A stretch of DNA of 7,529 nt, taken from positions 1-7,529 of the forward strand of contig JAQWSA010000079.1 in assembly GCA_029243445.1 (NCBI GenBank). The letters run 5' to 3'. Below, one piece after another: positions 1 through 5,625 of this stretch. Under the pieces are notes generated by a model, which was not told where the DNA came from, ran no database searches, and saw only the letters and a list, made by a program, of their open reading frames with translations. Numbering within the stretch: position 1 is the stretch's first letter; every line of letters starts with the position of its first letter. A program made the position numbers and the translations under genes. Origin of the DNA: Alphaproteobacteria bacterium. GTDB taxonomy: Bacteria > Pseudomonadota > Alphaproteobacteria > UBA6615.

Positions 1-1
1 C

Positions 2-67
2 GAGCTGGGATATGGGGTATATTTAGATAAAAATGCAATCTTTGACGACCAGTTTCATGCATGCTAG
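2..67 (+). CDS. Possible C-terminal tail of an upstream gene (partial)
   Basis: One frame is open from the left edge for 21 codons and ends at TAG (65-67), reading ELGYGVYLDKNAIFDDQFHAC. The other two plus-strand frames hit stops earlier. The mixed charged, aromatic and hydrophobic composition and the position just upstream of another plus-strand gene fit the end of a real protein. The fragment is too short to assign to a family, and it could be a chance open stretch. The 63 bases to the next start would allow co-transcription with the CinA-domain gene. Confidence 0.4.
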   Translation, partial: ELGYGVYLDKNAIFDDQFHAC

Positions 68-130
68 GAAATCTAATTAGAAAACAAGGAATATTTTTAT
101 ATAGCTCTAGGCTATTAGAAAGGAAATGTT

Positions 131-922
131 ATGGGTGAGGCAAGAAGAATTACAGCGGCAGCGCTAATAATTGGTAACGAAATTCTATCAGGACGAACCC
201 ATGATGTGAATTTAAAGTACCTTGGGGTCGAGCTTAATAAACTTGGCATCCAGATACGTGAAGCTCGTGTCGTACCCGACATAGAAGATGAAATTATAGA
301 AGCAGTGAATCATTGTAGATCTAAGTTTGACTATGTATTTACTACAGGTGGGATTGGACCAACTCATGATGACATAACTGCTGATTGTATTGCAAAAGCA
401 TTTGGTCAAAAATTAATACATCACCCAGTAGCTGAAAAAATGCTACGAGAGCGAATTATAAAAATGGGTAATGAAGTAACTGAAGCTCGTCTGCGTATGG
501 CCCGTACGCCTGAGTTTGCAGAATTACTCATAAACGAAGTTAGTGGAGCTCCCGGATTTAAAGTAGAAAACGTTTTTGTGATGGCCGGAATACCAAGAGT
601 AATGCAGGCCATGTTTGGGGCGGCTGTACCTTTTCTCGAGCGTGGCGTAACAATGATTTCTAATACTATTGGTAGCTACGTTGCTGAGGGTACAATTGCT
701 ACACAGTTAAGTCTGCTTCAAGACGATTACCCTGATCTAGATATTGGAAGCTATCCATTCTATTTTGATGGTCGGCCTGGTAGTAATTTTGTACTTCGTG
801 GACCTGAGCAAGATCGTATTTTGGAAGCAAGTGAACGTTTGTATAATCTTATAATTAGTCTCGGTGGAGAGCCTGTAGAAGGTGGAGTTGAGGTGCCAAC
901 TATAAAATCCGATAAAAAATAA
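131..922 (+). CDS. CinA N-terminal-type molybdopterin-binding domain protein
   Basis: A 263-residue stand-alone protein of the COG1058 (CinA N-terminal) group, built on the MoCF_biosynth/MogA fold. The hallmarks are GNEILSGRTHDVN at residues 15-27, the loop TTGGIGPTHDD at 71-81 that forms the ligand pocket in this fold, and PGF...MAGIPRVMQAM at about 141-161. In many bacteria this domain is fused to a C-terminal nicotinamide-nucleotide amidase (PncC). Here it ends without that domain, and a PncC-type gene lies about 2 kb away on the other strand. CinA-type enzymes of this group have been linked to ADP-ribose or FAD pyrophosphatase activity; the reaction of this copy is not known. The ATG at 131 is preceded by AAAGGA six bases upstream, and the nearby ATG at 126 is out of frame. 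The gene ends in TAA and converges on the small membrane-protein gene 34 bases downstream. The product is probably cytoplasmic. Confidence 0.88.
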   Translation: MGEARRITAAALIIGNEILSGRTHDVNLKYLGVELNKLGIQIREARVVPDIEDEIIEAVNHCRSKFDYVFTTGGIGPTHDDITADCIAKAFGQKLIHHPVAEKMLRERIIKMGNEVTEARLRMARTPEFAELLINEVSGAPGFKVENVFVMAGIPRVMQAMFGAAVPFLERGVTMISNTIGSYVAEGTIATQLSLLQDDYPDLDIGSYPFYFDGRPGSNFVLRGPEQDRILEASERLYNLIISLGGEPVEGGVEVPTIKSDKK

Positions 923-956
923 TTTATGGAAAGAAATTTATGTTAATGACAATAAT

Positions 957-1130
957 CTAGTCGCGCACCTGAAGCCAAAAAAGTAATATGCTGATAACAA
1001 ATAGAGTAATCCAAATAATAACATTTCGTAACGCTTTTCTGCGGTCGCGTAAACCATATATTAGGCCTGGTATGACCATGAGTAGGACTGCAATTATGCC
1101 AACGAGGCGCAGAATTTCTGTACTATCCAA
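957..1130 (-). CDS. Small two-helix membrane protein, 57 aa, TTG start
   Basis: Reading the minus strand from a TTG at 1130 gives 57 residues ending in TAG. Residues 7-26 (LRLVGIIAVLLMVIPGLIYG) form one hydrophobic segment. A basic loop, LRDRRKALRN, follows at 27-36, and residues 37-54 (VIIWITLFVISILLFWLQ) form a second segment. The positive loop suggests a hairpin with both ends on the outer side of the inner membrane. The start rests on GGAG at 1137-1140, six bases before the TTG; no ATG or GTG precedes it after the upstream in-frame stop. The layout recalls the short membrane module preceding retropepsin-like (TIGR02281-type) proteases in alphaproteobacteria, but no protease domain follows here. 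Function is unknown. It lies between convergent and divergent neighbours, so it is probably its own transcription unit. Confidence 0.6.
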   Translation of the reverse strand: MDSTEILRLVGIIAVLLMVIPGLIYGLRDRRKALRNVIIWITLFVISILLFWLQVRD

Positions 1131-1136
1131 TGTAGA

Positions 1137-1140
1137 CTCC
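1137..1140 (-). promoter_or_regulatory. Ribosome binding site deciding the TTG start at 1130
   Basis: GGAG on the minus strand, six bases before TTG. It is the only start-plus-Shine-Dalgarno pair in this small open frame and the main evidence that the frame is translated. Confidence 0.5.
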
Positions 1141-1164
1141 GCTATATAGAAAAAATGAATTCAG

Positions 1165-1193
1165 GGTATAACTAATGGAACAAAAGTTGTTAA
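1165..1193 (-). promoter_or_regulatory. Candidate sigma-70 promoter for the small membrane protein
   Basis: On the minus strand TTAACA (1188-1193) is separated by 17 bases from TATACC (1165-1170). The first element matches the -35 consensus at five of six positions and the second starts with TATA. Transcription would begin near 1158, about 28 bases before the TTG start. AT-rich DNA gives such matches by chance, so this is a candidate only. Confidence 0.35.
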
Positions 1194-1251
1194 CTAAGTT
1201 GCGTATAGAAGATTCGGCGATTAAGTTCCCAACTTCTGGATATAAATAATT

Positions 1252-1338
1252 GCGGGCGTGGTGAAACTGGTAAACACGCGGGACTTAAAATCCCGTGCCG
1301 TAACTGGCTTGTGGGTTCGAGTCCCACCGCCCGCACCA
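1252..1338 (+). tRNA. trnL-UAA: tRNA-Leu, anticodon UAA, CCA encoded
   Basis: The acceptor stem GCGGGCG (1252-1258) pairs with CGCCCGC (1328-1334), with discriminator A at 1335 and genome-encoded CCA at 1336-1338. The anticodon stem CGGGA (1279-1283) pairs with TCCCG (1291-1295) around loop CTTAAAA, placing anticodon TAA at 1286-1288; this reads UUA and, by wobble, UUG. The T arm is GTGGG / TTCGAGT / CCCAC (1311-1327). The long variable arm between the anticodon and T stems, with TGCC and GGCT pairing, is the class II mark of leucine tRNAs. All arms are intact, so it should be functional. Confidence 0.97.
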
Positions 1339-1361
1339 ATATAAGCATATAATATTCGGAT

Positions 1362-1394
1362 GTCTGACAAATATTTTACCATAATTTATCAGAC
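1362..1394. terminator. Imperfect inverted repeat between tRNA-Leu and the methyltransferase
   Basis: GTCTGA (1362-1367) pairs with TCAGAC (1389-1394); after one mismatch, AAAT pairs with ATTT, leaving an 11-base AT-rich loop. It spans the TAA of the minus-strand methyltransferase and lies 24 bases past the tRNA 3' end. Because the two genes converge it could end both transcripts. No clear T tract follows on either strand, so a typical intrinsic terminator is not established; it could instead be a 3'-end stabilising hairpin. Confidence 0.3.
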
Positions 1395-2521
1395 GCTCTG
1401 TTAGCACCTTCAGTTAATGAATCTAATTTCATCCATACTATGTTTCGATCCACTTGCACACGACCTGCAAAAGTACCAAATCCGCAATCAACTCCTGCTA
1501 TAACGTTTTCTCGACCAACAATATTTGCATATTGGAGTATTCTATCTTCCACTAGTTCAGGGTGTTCTACAAAATTAGATGTAGAATCGATTACTCCAGG
1601 AATAATTACTTTTTCATCAGGTAAATTAATGCTTTTCCATACTTTCCATTCGTGTCCGTGTCTTGGGTTAGCGCCAGGAAAGGATACTGCTCCTGGCTTA
1701 CCTTTTAAAACTATATCCAAAATATCACTCAAAGGTACGTCTTCGTGGTGAGGTCCTAAGGTACTAGACCAGCATATATGCATGCGCATTTTGTCTGCTG
1801 GAATATTTCTAACTGCGTGATTAAGAGCCGTGACGTGCATCTCAATTTCTTTCCTAAAATCAGTGAGACTTAAGTGACGAAAAACCGTATGTCTACTTAG
1901 AGCAAGATCTGGACAATCTAGTTGCAATATTAATCCTGCATCAACTATAGCCTCGTATTCTTTTGCCATAACATCGGCTAAAGCAAATACATATTCTTCT
2001 TCGGTTGGGTAATAAATATTTTTTAGATAACGAGAAATTTGACCAGGTGAAGGTGAAGTCAAAAAAGTTTCAGTTGTATTAGCTATATTAAATACAGATT
2101 TTGCTCGATTTATATCTTGCTCAACAGCCGACCAATCTTTCCAGCCTACAGGCCCTGAGCAGGTAGGACGATTTTGTAAAGTAGAAGAAAACTGTCTTCC
2201 TAGCATTTCATTAAGTTCAGGAAAGCCTTCTTCTCCGGTCCCTACTATAGGAGCTGAGCTTGGGCCATCGTATCCTGCCAAACGGTCTTTAACGTGAGAA
2301 GTATAATCAGGCCGAGCTTGCTCTCCGTCGTTAATTATATCAAGACCAGCTGAAACTTGTTTTTTAACTACATAATCAATTGCTTCAGTAACAGCATCTT
2401 CCAGTTCAATTGTCTGTGTCCCTTTATTTTCTTCTTCAGCAATCAGTAAGTCCACAACATTCTGAGGGCGAGGTAAGCTGCCTGTATGGGTAGTTAGAAT
2501 TTTATTCGTGCTACGTTTCAT
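1376..2521 (-). CDS. Cobalamin-independent methionine synthase II-type (MetE C-terminal-like) methyltransferase
   Basis: A 381-residue protein of the MetE C-terminal/UROD-like TIM-barrel superfamily (COG0620). An N-terminal TTHTGSLPRP motif lies at residues 10-19. The HxC zinc site is MHICWS (His248, Cys250), and the last cysteine ligand is Cys346 in GVDCGFGTF. These ligands bind the thiol acceptor as a zinc thiolate in MetE-type enzymes. Full-length MetE is about 750 residues; this protein has only the catalytic half, as in the short 'synthase II' and coenzyme-M-transferase-like relatives. It may methylate homocysteine from a donor other than polyglutamylated methyltetrahydrofolate, or act on another thiol; the substrate cannot be told from sequence. 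The ATG at 2521 has GGAGAAAG upstream, with GGAG nine bases away. It lies downstream of the exporter and pncC on the same strand but after a 145-base gap, so it may have its own promoter. Confidence 0.88.
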   Translation of the reverse strand: MKRSTNKILTTHTGSLPRPQNVVDLLIAEEENKGTQTIELEDAVTEAIDYVVKKQVSAGLDIINDGEQARPDYTSHVKDRLAGYDGPSSAPIVGTGEEGFPELNEMLGRQFSSTLQNRPTCSGPVGWKDWSAVEQDINRAKSVFNIANTTETFLTSPSPGQISRYLKNIYYPTEEEYVFALADVMAKEYEAIVDAGLILQLDCPDLALSRHTVFRHLSLTDFRKEIEMHVTALNHAVRNIPADKMRMHICWSSTLGPHHEDVPLSDILDIVLKGKPGAVSFPGANPRHGHEWKVWKSINLPDEKVIIPGVIDSTSNFVEHPELVEDRILQYANIVGRENVIAGVDCGFGTFAGRVQVDRNIVWMKLDSLTEGANRASDKLW

Positions 2522-2522
2522 A

Positions 2523-2612
2523 TTAACTTTCTCCGTATGTAGCAGCTGGATTGTAGTCCTGATCTGCAGTAGTTAAGCTAATGTTATTCTGATTTTCAAT
2601 TAAACTGTTTAT
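2523..2612 (-). other. Coding-like open stretch abutting the methyltransferase start
   Basis: In one minus-strand frame a 29-codon stretch lies between TAG (2613-2615) and a TAA at 2523-2525, one base before the methyltransferase ATG. Its end reads ADQDYNPAATYGES, which looks like protein rather than random AT-rich DNA. No ATG, GTG or TTG start lies in this frame. It could be the decayed tail of a lost gene or chance; a leader peptide is less likely without a start. A hairpin occupies the same bases. Confidence 0.25.
2542..2567 (-). promoter_or_regulatory. Small hairpin in the methyltransferase leader
   Basis: On the minus strand GCAG pairs with CTGC, enclosing an inner GGA/TCC stem with loop CTACAA and an asymmetric internal loop. 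It ends eight bases before the GGAG ribosome binding site (2531-2534), a place where folding could affect translation. It does not match any riboswitch consensus I can recall with confidence (SAM-II or SAM-V considered), and the stems are short. Confidence 0.2.
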
Positions 2613-2653
2613 CTAATTCTATTGTTCTAACTTTAACAAGAACTAATGTTATT
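2578..2653. repeat. Three spaced copies of CTAATNNTATT upstream of the methyltransferase
   Basis: CTAATGTTATT occurs identically at 2578-2588 and 2643-2653, and a two-mismatch copy, CTAATTCTATT, lies at 2613-2623. Start-to-start spacing is 35 and 30 bases, about three helical turns. On the coding strand the unit reads AATAACATTAG. The position in the leader or promoter region fits repeated operator sites, but the unit is mostly A and T, so chance is a serious alternative. Confidence 0.3.
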
Positions 2654-2666
2654 ATGGAATATATTT

Positions 2667-3152
2667 TTATGTTTTTGTGAGGCATTTTTCAAATAGTTTA
2701 AGGGCTGCTAGAGCAAAAGCCTCCATGTTTCTTTCACGGTCATTAGATTCTGTTTCAAGTGTCATTACCTCACTAACCGGGCCTGATACTGCGATACAGG
2801 TGTGGCCTGCACTATCACCGTATCTATTGCCTGTCGGACCAGCAGCTCCAGTTTCTGATATTCCCCAGTTACTTCAAAAATTATTTTTAATAGTATGAGC
2901 GAGCAACTCAGCGTAAGGTTCGCTAGATGAACGTATTCCAACCATTTCTGTGTCGTTTAGGTTTAATAATATTCGTCGAGATTCTTGGGTATAAATAACT
3001 CCTCCACCAAGAAAATATGCTGATGCACCCGGGACCGCTAGCAAAGAGGCTGACAATAAACCACCTGCAGAGGTTTCTGCTACTGAAATAGTATTACTAT
3101 TACTTTTTAATATTCTTCCGATTTTAGTAGAAAGGTTTATTAAATTTTTCAA
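2667..3152 (-). pseudogene. pncC: PncC/CinA C-terminal nicotinamide-nucleotide amidase, interrupted by an in-frame TGA
   Basis: PncC deamidates nicotinamide mononucleotide to nicotinate mononucleotide in pyridine nucleotide recycling. Translation from a TTG at 3152 gives 92 residues with family motifs AETSAGG (25-31), AVPGASAYF (39-47) and GGGVIYT (49-55), then stops at TGA (2874-2876). In the same frame 68 more codons follow to TAA (2667-2669), reading WGISETGAAGPTGNRYGD and GHTCIAVSGP, which are the conserved PncC second half. Read through, the product would be 161 residues, the usual family size. The stop falls where relatives, as I recall, carry glycine (FGAxWG), so one GGA-to-TGA change would explain it. 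No frameshift is needed. The TTG start overlaps the exporter's TGA by four bases and has AAGGGAG upstream (3160-3166), spaced seven bases. It may be a recent pseudogene, a sequencing error or a readthrough case; selenocysteine or a recoded TGA seems unlikely. Confidence 0.8.
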
Positions 3153-4042
3153 TTTTGATCTCCCTTGTTTATATTTTTCTTGTTTGATTGTTGAATTAAT
3201 AGAATTGAAATAATAACGATTGCTGATCCCAAAATTTGTTGATTACTTAAAGACTGATTTAAGATTACAAAACCAAGAATCATAGATGAAACAGGTTCTA
3301 AATTCATTGTCATAGAAGCTTTAATAGGCCCCAAAATAGCTATAGCAATAAAAAGACTAATAATTGCAAATGCATAGAAGAACGGACCGGATGTAAAAGC
3401 CCACCAACCAGTAACAGTATTAGGTAGATGAAAGTCACCTAATACCGTTGTTAACACAATAAATACTGCGCTTGCAGCTATTAGCATATGTAGTGTAACT
3501 GGTCTTGAATCGCCTTTTCCTACTAGCTGGCTATTAATGATTATTACTATCGTGATGCCGATTGCTGAAATTACTGCTAGTCCAATGCCTAATATATCTA
3601 GTTTTGAATCTCCTATATTTAAAGCAAGAGCTAAGCCAGCCAACCCGAGAAATAATGCTATACCAGCCAGCCAATTGGCTCGTTCTTTACCAATTAACCA
3701 CAGATATAATGTTGTTAATATTGGGAATGTATAAAAAATTAAGACTGCAAGAGCTATAGGTATAAATTGTATTGCCGATAGAAGTGCGAATGAATGTATT
3801 GCCATTATCATTCCGACACCTAAAGCCATCCAGCGTCTTTTAGGGCATAATTTAATATTGCTTTTTGTAATAAGCAATAAAATGAAAATTACTAAAGTAG
3901 CTATTGTTGTTCGCAGTACTAGATAAGTAAGCACAGAGCTACCGCCGTTAGCAGCTATGGGTGAAGCGGTGGTATTGGCTGCAAAACAGATAGCAGCTGA
4001 ACTAGCTATTATAATACCAGTCAGTGATTTTTTTAGCGCCAT
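3149..4042 (-). CDS. EamA/DMT-family transporter, 10 predicted membrane segments
   Basis: A 297-residue inner-membrane protein with two tandem EamA domains of about five helices each. Hydrophobic segments are seen near residues 8-28, 37-57, 71-91, 95-115, 124-142, 152-170, 184-202, 216-236, 246-262 and 268-285. Typical family stretches are IPIALAVLIFYTFPIL (94-109) and GPIKASMTMNLEPVSSMILG (238-257), the latter at the start of the ninth helix with its conserved Glu-Pro. The tail is short, basic and cytoplasmic. DMT-family members commonly export amino acids, metabolites or drugs; the substrate is not predictable here. The ATG at 4042 has AAGGG five bases upstream; an ATG five bases earlier is out of frame. 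Its TGA overlaps the pncC start by four bases, so the two are translationally coupled in one operon. It is divergent from the NylA-like amidase. Confidence 0.9.
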   Translation of the reverse strand: MALKKSLTGIIIASSAAICFAANTTASPIAANGGSSVLTYLVLRTTIATLVIFILLLITKSNIKLCPKRRWMALGVGMIMAIHSFALLSAIQFIPIALAVLIFYTFPILTTLYLWLIGKERANWLAGIALFLGLAGLALALNIGDSKLDILGIGLAVISAIGITIVIIINSQLVGKGDSRPVTLHMLIAASAVFIVLTTVLGDFHLPNTVTGWWAFTSGPFFYAFAIISLFIAIAILGPIKASMTMNLEPVSSMILGFVILNQSLSNQQILGSAIVIISILLIQQSNKKNINKGDQN

Positions 4043-4073
4043 CGCATCCCTTGCTAAGTAGGTTTGAATTTAT

Positions 4074-4099
4074 TGTCTTCTTTATGAAGAGTGTACAAT
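4074..4099 (+). promoter_or_regulatory. Candidate promoter and inverted repeat in the divergent intergenic region
   Basis: TACAAT (4094-4099) is a good -10 match placed about 55 bases before the amidase ATG. TTGTCT (4074-4079) could serve as -35, but the spacer of only 14 to 15 bases is shorter than usual. Inside it, TCTTC (4076-4080) and GAAGA (4086-4090) form a perfect five-base inverted repeat that could be an operator. The 111-base region must also hold the exporter promoter, for which I saw no convincing elements. Confidence 0.3.
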
Positions 4100-4140
4100 T
4101 AGACAGACTCGTGCAAGTTAGTCTTGGGTAAGATCGATAA

Positions 4141-4145
4141 GGGAG
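4141..4145 (+). promoter_or_regulatory. Ribosome binding site selecting the ATG at 4154
   Basis: GGGAG, within AAGGGAG, lies eight bases before ATG 4154. An in-frame TTG ten codons earlier (4124) has no comparable site, so the ATG is the preferred start of the amidase. Confidence 0.6.
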
Positions 4146-4153
4146 TATTAGGA

Positions 4154-5587
4154 ATGACTGATTTTGTTGAGTATGAAGAATATGACGCAGTTGGTATCGC
4201 GGAACTGATTCGTACAAAAGAAGTTAAGGTTGAAGAGGTTATAGAAGCGGCTATTAGTCTCGCTGAAACTCGTAACCCAGAAATTAATGCAATAGTTACG
4301 AAGTTATATGATTATGCTCAAGAAAGTATATCAATGGGATTGCCTATAGGACCATTCACAGGTGTACCATATTTAATAAAAGATTTAGGTGCAGGAATTA
4401 AGGGGGTACCAACTACAGGAGGTAGCTACTTTATGTCTGATGTGATTCCTTCTGAAGACAGTGAAACTGTTAAAAGACTGAAAGCGGCTGGGTTTTGTAT
4501 ATTTGGAAAAACCAATACATGTGAATTTGGTATGTCAATTACATGTGAACCTCAATTTTATGGAACGACATTGAATCCTTGGAATTTATCTTTAACCCCG
4601 GGGGGCTCTAGTGGTGGTTCTGCATCGGCAGTATCTGCTCGTATAGTACCCTCAGCGCATGCAAGTGATGGTTTTGGATCTATCCGGGTTCCCGCGTCTT
4701 GTTGTGGATTGGTTGGTATGAAGCCATCACGAGGACGGAATAGCTTCGCTCCGTCTCTAGGAGAGCGTATTGGAGGTACTGTTGCTGAACATGCAGTATC
4801 TAGAACTGTTCGTGACCAGGCTGCTATACTTGATGTGACTGGTTATCCAAAAGATGGTGACCCTTATTTTGCGCCTGTTCCATTTAGACCATTCCACGAG
4901 GAAGTAAAATATGATCCAGGTCGTTTGAATATAGCCTTTACTTTTGGGGGAGCTACTTCTGCTTTAGCCGATAACCAGCATAAGCAGATTCTTGAACAAA
5001 CTATTAAAATAATAGAAGGTTTTGGACATAATGTCGAAGAATCTGATCCGCCAATATCTAATGATGAATCACAAGATATATTTCGAACACTGATGGCAGC
5101 TAATGCAGCTCAAATTATACGCTCTCATCCAAATAAGAAAAGATTACCGAAAGAAGGTGAAGTTGAAAGAGTTGTAGCCCTCACTGCTATGAAGGGTGAA
5201 TCTGTTTTTGGACATGATATATTTATTGCCCAATCGCGTATGCATTCTATGTCGAGGCGAATGGCTGAATTTCATAAAAAATATGATATATTGTTAACTC
5301 CAGGATTAGGTCATATGCCGCCTAAATTAGGGTGGATAGATATGATGCTGGATGATGATGAAGAGTATTGGAATCGAGTTGCTTTATTTTCACCTTTTAC
5401 TGTCTGGTTTAATCAAACGGGGCAACCAGCCATTAGTCTTCCAGTTGGACAAACGGAAGATGGTTTTCCTCTTTCGATACAAGCTGTATCAAGCTTTGCA
5501 AACGAAGCTACATTATTTCGTTTTTCTAGCCAATTAGAAAAATCTATAAAATGGGAAACAAAAAGACCAATTAGTTATTTAAATTAA
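4154..5587 (+). CDS. Amidase-signature enzyme, NylA-like
   Basis: A 477-residue serine amidohydrolase of the amidase signature family, counted from ATG 4154. The catalytic triad is visible: Lys76 in PYLIKDLG, cis-Ser152 in TPGGSSGGSAS (148-158) and nucleophile Ser176 in SDGFGSIRVPAS. The cis-Ser to nucleophile spacing of 24 is the family norm. The stretch SASAVSARIVPSAHASDG...ASCCGLVGMKPSRGR resembles the subgroup containing 6-aminohexanoate cyclic-dimer hydrolase (NylA). The C-terminal FNQTGQPAISLPVG (419-432) is the usual substrate-pocket strand. An Asp-Gly-Phe-Gly-Ser sequence precedes the nucleophile, where a small residue is commoner than Phe174. Nylon-oligomer activity should not be assumed; natural amides, small peptides or lactam-type compounds are possible. 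There is no signal peptide, so it is probably cytoplasmic. The gene is divergent from the exporter and convergent with the second amidase. Confidence 0.9.
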   Translation: MTDFVEYEEYDAVGIAELIRTKEVKVEEVIEAAISLAETRNPEINAIVTKLYDYAQESISMGLPIGPFTGVPYLIKDLGAGIKGVPTTGGSYFMSDVIPSEDSETVKRLKAAGFCIFGKTNTCEFGMSITCEPQFYGTTLNPWNLSLTPGGSSGGSASAVSARIVPSAHASDGFGSIRVPASCCGLVGMKPSRGRNSFAPSLGERIGGTVAEHAVSRTVRDQAAILDVTGYPKDGDPYFAPVPFRPFHEEVKYDPGRLNIAFTFGGATSALADNQHKQILEQTIKIIEGFGHNVEESDPPISNDESQDIFRTLMAANAAQIIRSHPNKKRLPKEGEVERVVALTAMKGESVFGHDIFIAQSRMHSMSRRMAEFHKKYDILLTPGLGHMPPKLGWIDMMLDDDEEYWNRVALFSPFTVWFNQTGQPAISLPVGQTEDGFPLSIQAVSSFANEATLFRFSSQLEKSIKWETKRPISYLN

Positions 5588-5625
5588 TAGCTTAATTAAT
5601 TTTATTAATATATAAGTTAAAGCTA
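5588..5625. terminator. AT-rich inverted repeat between the convergent amidase genes
   Basis: TAGCTT (5588-5593), directly after the first amidase's TAA, is the reverse complement of AAGCTA (5620-5625), which includes the second amidase's TAG. The 26 bases between are almost pure A/T with short TTAAT repeats that could extend the pairing. The symmetric placement between convergent stops fits a bidirectional terminator. The stem is weak and lacks a GC core, so this is tentative. Confidence 0.35.

Noticed and set aside
1241..1246. TATAAA as the -10 element of tRNA-Leu
   Set aside because: It lies six bases before the mature tRNA end, leaving no room for a leader, and no -35 sits at the right distance.
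1440..1751. 103-aa plus-strand open frame
   Set aside because: Antisense to the methyltransferase C-terminus, with no family features and no ribosome binding site of note.
2874..2876. TGA in pncC as selenocysteine or as tryptophan in an altered code
   Set aside because: The position aligns with glycine rather than cysteine, I saw no convincing SECIS hairpin right after it, TGG is the tryptophan codon throughout, and none of the larger genes has an internal TGA.
2677..2898. 73-aa plus-strand open frame
   Set aside because: It is the antisense shadow of the conserved second half of pncC, whose motifs read on the minus strand.
3537..3759. Two overlapping plus-strand open frames inside the exporter
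   Set aside because: Their hydrophobic composition mirrors the membrane helices on the opposite strand; they are shadows.
4124..4153. Ten-codon N-terminal extension of the NylA-like amidase from TTG
   Set aside because: The ATG at 4154 has a strong AAGGGAG site at good spacing; the TTG does not, and the bases between include that site.
4002..4217. 71-aa minus-strand open frame across the divergent promoter region
   Set aside because: It overlaps the starts of two well-supported genes in another frame and has no protein-like features.
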